DNA of 64,000 bases from Rotaria socialis (taxonomy: Eukaryota > Rotifera > Eurotatoria > Philodinida > Philodinidae), in assembly GCA_905331475.1 (NCBI GenBank), contig CAJNYU010002676.1, positions 124,001 through 188,000 of the forward strand, read 5' to 3'. Shown one piece after another: positions 1-16,700 of this stretch (positions are counted from its first letter, which is position 1; the number at the start of each line of letters is the position of its first letter). The notes under the pieces were generated by a model. It worked only from the letters and a program-made list of their open reading frames with translations, was not told where the DNA came from and made no database searches. The position numbers and the translations under genes are program-made.

Positions 1-3959
<3,959 letters not shown>

Positions 3960-6304
3960 ATCGTGACTAACACATTAAATGATTACAATTGCAAACAAGC
4001 AACGATGTGAAGCGTGCTAAAATGAAACAACAGACATTCATATGAAACGTTCGATTAAGTCATCGAAAATGTCAAGTAGAATCATCGTTGTTCTTCATCG
4101 CTTAAATGGAAAAATCTTTTCTTTTCTGACTTCAAAAAAAGAAGAAGAAGCAGAAGAAGGAAAATCTATATTTATATATATATTCGACTGGAATATGTTA
4201 TAAGCTAGAAAGAAAAAGCAAAACGAGGATAAGAATAGATAATGTTCATGTTGTTGTTGTATGTAAGAGCATCAAGAAAAAAAAACTTTTTTTTCTTCTG
4301 TAGATTCGCTAACTGAGTGATTCTATTATCTAGAGATTTAATAATGACAATGGCAGGAAAAAGACGAGAAGAGATGAAGCAAGAAAAAATGTCCTGCACA
4401 CTATATTGAACGACAAGGATGGCACTGACGTGACCGATTGATTGATCGGCAAAAGCATGAAAAAAGCATCCTTTGTGAAATAGTTGTGAATCATTAAAAA
4501 ACATGATTTCCAAGAGATTACAAAGAAAAAAGAGAAATACCAATAGATGAAGTTATTGTAACACAGATTCAATATATCGAAATGAAGATTTTTTTTTAAA
4601 TTTCTGATGGTGTTAGTTTCGCAAGATTTCTTTCATAGATAGAATATTAATCAAATTCAACTTGCTTCTTTTTATGCAATTACGAAAGATCATTCTTCGA
4701 TTATTCAAATAGATAAAAAAAAAATGAAATCATATTATAAACGACTTTCTGAATAGAACTTATTATGAAAATAAGCTCCGGAATCAATCACAGATTGAAA
4801 GATAAACTATGAATATTTTTCATCAAAACAAATTTTATATGATTTACTAGCATTACAAATACAGGCATATGAATATATGATTATATTATATGAATTGATT
4901 ATTCTGTTTTTCTACTACCGGTTTTTATTAAAATCATCTTTTACTAAAAACAATAATCGATGTCATATATATATATATATTACTAAATCAGATATCTATC
5001 GAGAAATATATTATTGTTCTTGAAAATATCAGCATTCATTTTCTGGTGTTGTAATAAGCTGTAGCACCCGCACGCTTGATTACCTAGAAACTAAATTGAT
5101 ACTAAATTTTATTAAATTAAATCGAATGTGTTAATATGACAGCAAAGAGAAATGATATATTAGATAATGATTAGCCTTGATATTATAACTTTTGTATTGA
5201 ACATCACACTGAAAACAAATGATAGTAGCAACCGACCCATACGGGAATATTACCAACTGTTGATTATCTTTTTAATTGAGACTATTTCCGTGTGATCGGA
5301 TAGGATGAACATTTAAAGGGATTAACACTATTTTGATTGACTTGCCTCTGGTTACCGATTTACTGCTAATATTACTCGACGTTTTCCTCTGAGCATAAGA
5401 TTGCCGAGAATTTGTATGATCGAGTTTCAAGGTGAAATGCTTTTCATAGATAAGTCTCATAATAACTAGGAAACAGTTCAATGATGAAACTGAAGTATAT
5501 GTCACAGTTGACATGAGAATTTCAGTTGAGATTGGAGTGCGCGAAAAAAATAATTAATCGAAAAAATATATTTTCCTTTTTTTTTGCTCGTGATAATAGA
5601 TTATAGAAAAACAGAAAAGAGAAGAACTTTCCACATTCCAATCTCTCAAATGACTTTTGATCTATTGAAATTATTAGAAAAAAAAGACTCACAAGCTGAG
5701 CTAAATCAGGACTAAAAATACTGAAGTCAGTGTAGAAAGTTAGTATGGATCTTTGAGCGTACTAGTTGCAGTTTCGAAAATGAATAATCATAAACAATCA
5801 AATTTTCAATTAGTATGAACCATACGATATATAGCAGATTGTCTGTGAGATAGTTAAATTTTTCATAGAAAGATTAATCTTCACAGTTATCGTATGGGTG
5901 TCCATGCCATCAAACATCGTCGATTTTATCACGATATATCGTTGAAACGCTGTTAGTAACATAAAGATCTCTATGTAGGATACAAATTCTGTTCAATTTG
6001 TCTTATCAAATTTGGTTTTGGTAAAGTAAAATATGAATCCTAGTTTTCAGTATGCCGATTTCATGTAGTGAGACTTGACGTTGATTTAGTCATAATCAAA
6101 ACTAGTTTAAATCAGTGACTGGCTTCATCCGTTTCGTAAAAATTACATTTGATTCATCGTAAACAATTCAGACCGATTGTGATTTACAATAAAAGTCGAA
6201 ACCGATGTAAAAATAATTTGTACCGGTTGATTAAAATAGATTCTTAATCAGATTCGTGATCGTGTTGTTTATTCATTTAAACAGCAACCTGATTCTGCTA
6301 CATT
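3960..6304. other. Intergenic, AT-rich; no gene seen
   Basis: Between the divergent glutamate receptor (-) and the small gene at 6,305 (+). The open frames here (for example 4205-4572 and 5272-5514) are short, low in complexity and have no family motif. There is a short GAA/GAAGCA run near 4,140 and an AT dinucleotide run near 4,970. The receptor promoter should lie just above 3,960, but I see no convincing core element. Confidence 0.5.
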
Positions 6305-7225
6305 AATGCGCGATTGTCATATTGAATTCTCGGAATTAATTGAAAAAACAATTGAAAAATATTGCGGAGCAATGTGAGACGACAAAACTAAAAAACAATT
6401 CTAAACAAATTCTTTTTCTATTAAACAGGATTTGCGAATATGCTCCTGATTTCATGCGCGATATATCCGATGTCGCTTTCGATGAATTGATTAAATATAA
6501 AATATATGAAAATACAAATAATATGCAAGTAACGAATGTTGACAAACAAATTTCAGAACCATTAATCAAACAACAGGATGAATATTCAAATATGGTAAAT
6601 AAATAAATATTTTCGGCTTAATTCAAAAACTTTACTTTAGTATGATTCATCCGTTCTACATTATACGCAACAAACATCACCGGTTGACGACGGAGAAAAT
6701 GATAATAAATATCGAATTGAATTAGCCGAATCAGAAAATCGACCATTAACATTGTATGTATGCTGACATTTTTCCATATTAAAAGAAATGAGCTACCGAG
6801 AAATCTAAACATACTATTGAGCTCAAAGTCAATATTTTACAGACACTGACACATTCCGTCATGTTTTGAGGTTTGCCAATCAGTATATAAATTGAAAAGG
6901 CGTTTAAAATATTGACCGATCACAAAGCGATATCAGCATTATTACTTTATTTTTAAATTTAAATAGAATTGGCAGTGATGAAGAAGATAATGATTCTGAC
7001 CGAGAAGAAAATAAAGATAGCGAATTACAAACAGCTGTCTCACGTCAAGATATTAACTCAAATCAAAATGCAACCGTATCATCCTCGGGTGAACTTCATT
7101 CCAATGGACATGAATATATCATTGTTCACCATGTAGCACATGATCAAAATCGTGCTGTTATTGATAATGCTGTGCCAAACGACAAAGAAAAAACGAATGA
7201 AAATCAAGACGTTGCTGATTCATGA
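6305..7225 (+). CDS. Small acidic protein of unknown function, four exons
   Basis: I do not recognise this protein. Four exons join in phase: from the ATG at 6305 (MRDCHIEFSELIEKTIEK...) to a donor near 6373; 6429-6596; about 6642-6755; and about 6966-7225, ending ...NQDVADS. The product is about 200 aa. The first third is predicted helical; the rest is polar, rich in Asp, Glu, Asn and Gln (IGSDEEDNDSDREENKDSE), and looks disordered. There is no signal peptide or membrane segment. A good acceptor (ttcatttaaacag) lies 17 bases above the start. It could be a spliced-leader trans-splice site or the end of an intron, in which case upstream exons are missing from this model. The polypyrimidine acceptor before 6429 and phase-consistent joins support a real gene; its function is open. 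Confidence 0.6.
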
Positions 7226-9640
7226 AATGAAGCACGTTTTCTTTCTTTTGTATAAAAAGCAAACTTGCTTGTACATTTCCATGTGATTCACTTGTTTGCT
7301 ACACGATGAACTTTTTGTGTTAATTGTCTAATGTCGTTTTCCTTTTCTTGTTGTTCGTCTTGTCTTTATCCATGTGTATATCTCGCTTTTGTTTTTCCGT
7401 GTCAAAAAAAAAACAAAGAACGTTTTCTTATGAACCATCTTTTATATGAATGCATATGAGCATAAATCTTTTGCTTGCACTTTTTTTTCACAATAAAACG
7501 ATAACACAAAAACGATTGAATCAAAGAAATAGGTCATGAACATACTCAATCTGATATTTATCAGATAATAAAAACAAACGAATAATAAATTAAAAATGAT
7601 AGATATCTCGAATAGGCAGCCGTTTGGTAAGAGTATTGTAAACATACATTCATTAGCAATTCACATGCAAATGATAAAAAAATGCTTAAAAACAAATAAA
7701 TGATAGTTGAGAAAGATATTCGTCAAGAGTTTAAAGCAGACGAAGGTATAGCGACTTCAAAATTTCTGCACGTTATCATATAATGAATGTTAGCAGTTAA
7801 AGAATACTGCTGCAGGAATTAGGAATCATGCATAACTAAAATTCATTTTATTCAAGCGATATAACTTTTAGATTGGCGTTAAGTTGGCCTGGGCAATTTA
7901 TTTGATTACGCAAGCAAATAGAAATGATATGTATATCTTTCGGGTTCGGTTGAGTTAGGACAAAGTTCATTTTATTACGACAAATATCTAGGGTGCGTGG
8001 GAGAGACGACAGAAGTCTTATCTTTATCCTCACCTTCAACTATCCTTGTATTCAAAGTTTTAATCGTCCAACCCAATCTAAACAAATATACGATTCGCTT
8101 TTATATATTTCCAAACCCAAGGCAATTCTGAGTATCCTTGAAAAAAAAATTTTTACTGTCTATTGGAATCGATACAACATTGTGTACAGGCTGACATTCA
8201 AATCTTTTGAGTGTGCTTTTTAATCTCTGAAGATTACTATTACCATAAGTGGTATAAATAAACTCGATGAGAAACATGGATGAGAAAATGTTTTTGTGAT
8301 AACACGAATAATGAAGTGGATAGTATTTTACACCTAAATTAATTTTCAATATCTTTCTTTGTTTTACAATTTGAATAGTAGAACAGTCAACATAATGAGA
8401 AGTTTTTTTTTATCGTGAGATAACGGTATAGATAACTTAACCAAATATACCAATCGTTTTATTCAACTCACGAATCAAGTTATATTTCGAATTCTAACCG
8501 TGTTAAAACATTTAAGATTGCATAAGATTAACATAAATTTTTATAACTATTTACTTACAGAACGATACAGTGATTAGCGAAGAATATTTCGTGTTTAAAT
8601 CATTTATATTCTGTACCTTACTGACGAGTTTTCTCTAATGAATATATTATTTGAAAATAACTTTTTTTTTCTTTTTCTACTTATCTTCACTTATAATGTA
8701 TTTATGCTAATCGAATTAGAAGATAGTTTACCGAAGAAAAAACAATATATATGTATTGAATCTTGAAATATGGAAATCATTCGTCGCATTTGATCTCGAA
8801 GCTAATGATAAGACTTGATGAAGGAGTTGTCAGGACAAGATAAGAAGAACACGAGGCAGCTGTTTTCTATACGAGCTGAGAAATTTAATTATCTAGGTTA
8901 TAGCAATTACTCTTAGAGTCCAAGGGTTAACGATAGTTTGTTATGATGCATTGTATTATTCCAAAGTACATCTAAGATCTGTACGTAAATAGAAGCCTAT
9001 GACCTTTAAAGATATGTTATATCACATGTTTAGGAACAAACTATATTCGTGAAATGTTTTTCATACAAGTATTCTTTATTATAATTAATTTTCTCTTTCA
9101 ACGTAGTTTTTGTTTTATGATAAAATAAAATAAAACGAATAATGAACTAGTCCCTTTATTTACATGTACAATCAATTATTGTGTACAAAATCGATATCAG
9201 CATATCATAAAACTGACTAATCGAGAGTACAACTGTTGTCCGCTCTCAGCCAATACTTAAGATATCGAAAAAATATATTCATATAGATAAAAAGTTAACT
9301 TCTATGCTGTTCAAGTACTTCACTTTATTGATAAATAGGTATTCATGTCATTTCTTCTGTTCTCTATCGTACTAAATAAATACAACGAACTTTAGTGCCG
9401 ACAAGCCTATCATTGGTTACGTAGTTCACAAGATAATCTTCGAACTATCAGTCCAAAATAGATTAAACTGTATTTCTATTTCTATACTTAGCTATAATAG
9501 CTAACTATAAATGATATATTTGATGGTCTGTTGAGAATATCACGAAAACAACATTAACGATTATTCTTTAATGCAAATAATATGCGCATGTCTATTTATT
9601 GATAGATAACATACAGCTACTATAGTATATGTGTCTGAGA
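7226..9640. other. Intergenic, AT-rich; no gene seen
   Basis: Contains the likely 3' UTR of the upstream gene (an AATAAA near 7,490) and then non-coding, AT-rich DNA. The overlapping frames at 7848-8349 have no recognisable motif and unsuitable composition. Confidence 0.45.
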
Positions 9641-10370
9641 CCGAAATCGAATCGAATCCGAATAGAACTCCAAAACTGCCGAATCAAATCGAATGTATAA
9701 AAAAAATCACAAAAGTCGAATCGAATCGATTCATTTTTTTTCACTTTCATTCGGTTATTCAAAATCATTTTCTTTGTTCTACAGTGATATGATCGAGAAC
9801 AGTTGACTAGTATAAGAGATTACCAATGAAAAAGGACGTCCGCTGTTTCTCTTGATTTCTTTCTGCCAGTCGTGTTCATTTAATGGTCATTATTGTTCTC
9901 TTAGATAGTGCTATCATGGTTAAATACACTTTAATTGGTGTAAGAAATGCCCGTTTACAACGGACGTTCTTTCTTTCTTTCTTTCCATCTTTGTTTTTCG
10001 TTAGTCAATTTAGGCCCCAATCACACTGAGAAGTAAATTAACAGTATAGTTCCTTATTTTTCTTCTTTCTATAGAAAATAAACTTATTTAATTAATCTAC
10101 TTAGATGAGTTCAATAATTTATATTTTATGTATTCCTTCTTGAAAAAAATGAATACTTCTTATGTATATATTGATAAGTTATATTTATTCAACATATTTC
10201 TATAGAAGATGACAGTCTGAAAACAACAATACTATGTAATAGTGAATACCATATTTTGTAAACCAATTTGAATCGAACCGAATCGAATCGAATTACAATT
10301 TTGAAAAACGAAAAAAGGCGAATTGAATCCGAATCTAGGTCCTAAAAACCCGAATCGAATGGGGCTTTTG
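9640..10370. repeat. Two CGAAT-rich degenerate arrays in direct orientation, about 600 bp apart
   Basis: The pentamer CGAAT, with variants CCGAAT and CAAAT, recurs many times in 9647-9740 and again in 10269-10365, on the same strand. The 530 bp between them contains a short inverted pair (aaaggacgtccgctgt at about 9830; acaacggacgttcttt at about 9957). No coding frame is seen. It may be a degenerate satellite or the ends of an old non-autonomous element; I cannot tell which. Confidence 0.5.
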
Positions 10371-10718
10371 CTACTCTTTTCTGTCTTTGGTATGTGTGTA
10401 TATCAAGGGAATGATAGAGCGAGCACGAACGAGAGAGAGGGAGGGAGAAGGAGAGAGACGTTATATTTACATTTCTCTCTTTTCTTTTTTTTCTTCTTAT
10501 TAATAGACTTCTATTACCAGTACGTAACTGGTACAAGCCTTATCAGTTACTGTATGGACGACAAGAAGAGAAAAATAAACAAACGATCGCATATATATAA
10601 ACGTCGGTTTTAATCAGTAACTGCATCTTTTAACCATTCTAGAACAAAGATAAGACGCACATCGGCATCTATATTAAACTAGAACAAAAAGTATTACAGG
10701 AGACATAAGGCTCTGTTC

Positions 10719-13700
10719 ATGGCAGTTTCTTTAAATTTCTGCTTTGGTTTAGTCTTGTTGCTCGGTAAGTTTTTTATTTTGAATTTAAATAAATATCTAT
10801 AAATATATATATATATATATTTTTTTTTTAAAGTTTATCGAGCTTCGACTGCACCAATCAGTCCTGGTAATGCAGACGCTATGTGTTCATTTGGTAAGTT
10901 TAGACTGAGTATATATTTACGAAGAATATTTATTTTCTTTTTCGTAATGTATAGCTCAACATGTTGCTCCCGGTCAAGACTCATTAGTTTACAAGTATAA
11001 AACTGAAGTCAAATTATCTGTTGTCAATGGTCAATTTGATTTAAAAAATGAGATTAGTGCTGATGTACACATAAAAAATTTGGGCAATTGTAATTATGCA
11101 CTTCAGGTATAATTTTTTTTAACAAAAAAAGATTTATTTTATTTGATTGTATTTAAAAACAATGTATGTTCTTAGCTTAAAAATGTTGACATAAGTGAAA
11201 CCCAGGATGAAGATGAATCAACTGTATCAACACCTGCAAAACAAGAACTCGAAAATCTTGTCGTCCGTTTTCGATGGGCTGATGGTTTCGTTGTTGCTGT
11301 TGAAGCTGATGCATCGGCTAACATTGATCATGTTAACTTTGTCAAAGGTATAATTAGTGCACTTCAAGTTTATTCGCCTGTACCAACTGATGGTGAGAAT
11401 ATTGTAAGTATTGAAATCAAAACATTTTGAGATAAATAAAATAAAAAAATTTTCTCTTTTTTCTCTCGTAAAAGGTACGTGAAGAAGATGTACTGGGTGT
11501 CTGTACAACGCGTTATAAATATTCTCAAAAGGATGGTGCAACAAAGATTACCAAGAACAAAGATCTATCAACATGTTCAAAAGATAAATTACATTTAAGT
11601 TCAAGCCCAGTTTTAACTTCACTTCTTGGTCCACTTGTAAGTTTGATTGAGAAAGAAGATTTCCTTTACGAATGTACGTCTACTTGTTAGGTTGAACAAG
11701 CATTTGCAGCTAAAACTAGTTATGTATGTCAAACAGAAATTACTAACAAGAAAGTTAAATCTGTTAAATGTAAAACAATTGAAATCGAAGATGGCGACAG
11801 CGAAAAATCATCTAAAACTGACAAAGATAGCAGCTCAGAAGAAGATAATGATATTGATTTTGATGAGAAAGATGAAGAAATTTCATCAAAACTTATATCA
11901 ATCAAACAAACCTTAGAATTAACAACAAGCAGTGCTGCTAATGTAGATGCATGTAAGTTTATAGAAATTAGTACTATGGACTAATAATAACGAAAATGAC
12001 TATTTTATAGCTGCAATTAAAAGTCCTGTTCGACAAACACTTCAATTTGTTCCAACCGCTTCATTTGATAAATCTAATGAAGCTGTATCAGATATAGTTA
12101 AGAAAATCAAAGGACTTTTGGCATCAAAAGATTGGGACCAATTTGCTGCTACACGTTTTCTTGAAGTTACAAACGAATTACGACGCATGGGTAAAGCTGA
12201 TATTAATGCATTTAAATCAAATGGAGATATTAAGTAAGTTTCTATTTATTTTTTACAACTCATTTGCTACATTATCAGAAGCAAGGCTTTTTTTTCATGA
12301 AGGCCTGTAAGCCTCTACGGTGATATCAGATTGAAAAAATTTTATTTGGAAGTTTTGCTAATGATAATATAGGAGTATTATGAAATACTGTTCAAGTTAC
12401 TTGATCGATTTTATTCGAAAGTAGATGTGTTATACGTATTGACTATTTGAAAAATTACCATCGATCATTCACTAGGCTTTTATTTTTCGTCTTGAAAAAA
12501 GAGTTTACCTATTGTAGTGTTACTTATCTATTACTAGCTTCTGGAGTTAGTTCTTCCGCATAATCTCAGTATCTGTATAATATTTTGAAGAATCTGCACG
12601 ACCTTATATATTTTTTTTTTTATTTCATAGAAATTTAGTACCAATGTTTCTCAATACAATCTATGCACATGATCCAGCTGCCACCTTATTCAATTTTGAT
12701 TCAGCTAATTTGAAATTTGAAAATCCGTTATCAGTATTTTATTTGGATAGTCCATCAACAGAATTAGTCGATCAAATTGTTCAAGGCGCAAAACGATTAA
12801 CTGCTGAACAAGTACCTGATTTTGTTGGACTTGCTGCAACAATTCTTAAAAAATACAAAGCACGACAAAATAATCAAGATGCCGATAGGGTATGTTCACT
12901 GAGTTATCTTATTACGATCTATTTCTCAAACATAATTTAACAGAGGCACGAGTAAAACATTTCAAGAAAATTTCTTTCTAAAATAGATTGTATACAACGA
13001 TTTTTCTATGAATAATTAGTAACAAAAGATGCATTGTGTTAGCTCTCGAGGGAGTTTTGAATGACTTTCTTTTTTTTGTTTTGTTTTAGAAAATCAAAGA
13101 TTTTCAAAAATCTGTTTCCAAATTTTTAACTGCTCCAACCAATGATGACACTAAAGTCGTAACAGCCGCATTAGCTGCCTATGCTCAATTAGGTTTATAT
13201 GATAGTCAAGTAAAGAGTTTAGCTGCTGAAAAACACTTGGAAGTTCAATATCATGCACTCAATGCCATTCGTCATATTGATGATGATTATATTGACGATG
13301 CCGACGAATTAAATATTCGCACTGATCTCCAAAAGGTTTTATTGGAAAAACTTCAAAATAAAGAAAATAAAAATGCCGTACGTGTATGGGCATTCGAAGC
13401 ATTGTATACGCCATTTATTTTCAATTCAGAAGAAAGTAATCCAACATTATCTGATGATTTAGAAAAAGCTTTTTCAGCTATTCTCGATGAACCACTTAAT
13501 CAAGTAAATTCTTTCTTTTGCGCCTTTAAAATCTTGATTATTTCTATGTTTCCGAAATAGGTTAACGGTTATATGTGGTCAGTTTTGAAATTTTCATCAC
13601 TTGATCGTCTTGATCCATTACGTGGTCTTGCTGCTCGACTACGTGTTCATCATGATAATAAAAAGCAATTTTCTGAACAATCAACATTATCATCACGACA

Positions 13701-16700
13701 TGTTGAACTTGAAATACCACTCCGTAAAAATTATAAAGCTGTCATTCATTTAAGTGTTGTATTTGAAAATGATCGAGTCGCTCCATCATTTATTGGTGCT
13801 AAACTTGCATTTGATGGCGTTCGCCGTGAAACAATTCGTTTACCATGGGTCGACGGAGCATTAATCATTGAAAATCTTGATTCGAATGTTGCCGAATATT
13901 TCTTACGTTTAGATCCATTGAATAAAAATAAAAATGTTGATGACACCTATAAAACAAACACAAAGAATAGTTTACCAAGTAGCACAAAACGACTTCAAGA
14001 TGTAAGTAAATTCTTGCATGAAATTTCCTCTATCGTCATAATTTTTTGTAGGCTTATGATGGCGTAGAAGACGATTCAAGTTCATCTGTTCATCTTTATG
14101 TTAAATTATTTGGTGCTGATATTCGTTCACGTGATATTACAGATAAAGTTCAAGATCTTCTTAGTAGCAATATTCGTACATTTGTTCGAAATCAAATTTT
14201 GGCTCGATTACAACAACTTTCTGGAAACAATCCAATATTTCGTATTCCATTAGAAATTGGTGCTGCTTCAGCAGCTGCGAATGGTTTAACATTATATAAA
14301 TCTGCTCAAGTTGCTGTACTTGCTGATTTATCATCGGATTTTGGAGATACACGTGGCACTGATGGTTTGGGAACATTTAAATTAACTAGCCGATCAGCGT
14401 AAGTATTTATCTATTCAAACGATTGGATATTCATTTTTTTTTTTTGAAGATTGAGCTTTTCATTAACACTTCAACGCGAAATATCCTCACCATTGTCAAC
14501 TATTGGTGAAACCGTTCAAGTTGGTGTTTTATCCAATACTCCATTTCAATATGAAGCCGTAGCCAATAAAGATGGACGAACACGTGAATTTAATCTTCTC
14601 AATGATAAATCCATAGTTATGGCCACTGAGTAATTTCTTTCTTTTTCTTTCTTCTTCATATCTATATTGATTATGTGTCTAGTTTTCAATATGCATTACG
14701 TACATCAAAAGGTCTCAAATCTGTTCAACACCAAAAGACACCTACCATTGATCCATCATGCACTCCAAGTACTGTCTATCGTGCATTGGGGCTTCGAATG
14801 TGTTTAGAACTTAATCCATTCCGATCAATTCAACTTGGCTCGCGACCATCATATCCAATTACGGTAAGAATTTTCATTTTATATATTCGCAGTACGATAA
14901 GATGAAGATTTTATTCATTTTTGCTAAATCGAAACCAGGATTATCCCATTTATATCGTTTGAAATAAGTCATTGACGAAGATAATTTTAATTCTATTTTA
15001 TATAGGTCTCTATCACCAAAGATCCATCGGTCAAGAAATGGCGTCTCGGTTGGCGCTTCAATACTGCAGATGCTCCACAATATGAAGTTGCTGTAGAAAA
15101 AGTTGGTGCAACTGGAACATATCCAGGTATATATTTCAAATAAAAACTAACATTATCGCTTAGATTGCAAAATTTTTGTTTTCTGTTTTTTAGGTTTAGG
15201 ACTTTCAGCAACCAAAGATGGCAGCAACTTTGATATTAAAGTTTTAACAGGCATGAAATCTTTTAATGTCAAAGGTGAGAAAAAGAAAAGAAAAGAAATT
15301 CCTCTTTTTTATTTATTTATTTGCTTGTTTGTTTTTACAATAGGTACACAATCAGGAAGTAAATTTGATGGTAAAATCTATACAAGTGATAGTAAAGAAG
15401 TCATGACAACATCTGGAACGTTAGTTGCTAATAGCGATGGATTTAAATTGGACAGTAAAGTTTATGATATTTCAAGCAAAAAAGAAATTTTAGCATTAAA
15501 AACTGAGATAAAACCAAATCAAGGACAAGGTCTTACACTTGATATTGATTTAACAACACCAGACAAAGCGAAATCATTTAAAATTCATTGTAAGTTCTAA
15601 CGAAGTTTGACTTGTTTGGTTGTTTGAATCAACAAATTCTTCAATTTAGTTCATGGAGATTTATATAAACCAGAGAAAAAACTCTTTCATCTCGATGGAG
15701 GTTTCAATCTTGGTGAAATTGTGTATAATGGTAAAGTACACTTAGAACGTGGTGATGCTCAAACACGCATTGAATTACATCGCACACTTAAATTCGGTAA
15801 AGGTGCAGCACAAAGTGGCTATAATTTTCTGTATGAACGTAAAACGAAACAAGTCGATAACCAAAAGAATTGTAATGTTGGATCTCATTTATCATTACGA
15901 ACGCCAACAAGTGATCAAGCAATGAAACTTTTTGATTTCAAAGCAGATTTTACTCGTGCCGTTGATTTATCAAGTGCAACACTTCAAAGTTCACTTGACT
16001 TTATTATAATGACACGTAGTCCACCAGTACCAGAACGACTTGAACTTGATTATGTTCGAAAATCAACTCGAGCAAATAGTCAAGCCAACCGTTTGATTTC
16101 ACCGGAAGGAAGTTTAAAAATTCAAGTTAAAACCAAATCCAATGTATTCAATTTTCTTTTGGATCACAAACACCGACGAAGTGCAGATGCAGCGAAAAAA
16201 GGTTTGTTTATTTTATTCGTTTAACTAGACAAATGCTATAAGAGGAGCTCAGACTTGATGAGAGTCGCTGGCATTTACATGCTCTACAATACCAAGAGAA
16301 TAATTTGATCGTAATAATATGTCTGCTGATGTGTATCACAGTAGCCACTAGACTGTACAGCTCAGTCTATATTGAGTTCAAGTAATTTAGAGATTGATCA
16401 TATGTTTGGTCACTCCTACGAAGTCTTAATAATTTACGGATACGTACTTTTTTTTACAGATATGAAAGCTGTTCAGTTTACGAGTCATGAAATATTTTTT
16501 CATGGATTAAATAATATTCAATAATTTTATTTTATTTTTCAGGACCCGTATCAGCTCCACCAACATTGAACATTGCAAATAAGATTCATATTGCTGCTGA
16601 TACAGATAAATTACTTCCTGATATTCCACGCCCGTTTGCTTTCGATTTTTCATCTGAACTTGATTTTGAATTACTGAACAAAATTGATTATAAATTTCAA

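Noticed and set aside
4205..4572. Two overlapping minus-strand open frames of 80-112 codons
   Set aside because: They overlap in different frames, are rich in Phe and Leu from T-rich DNA, and show no motif or splice context.
9640..10370. Telomeric or subtelomeric repeat
   Set aside because: The units are CGAAT, with no TGTGGG-type bdelloid telomere repeats and no retroelement frames nearby.
10323..10613. 96-codon open frame
   Set aside because: It begins in the CGAAT array, runs through GA-rich and T-rich simple sequence, and has no motif.
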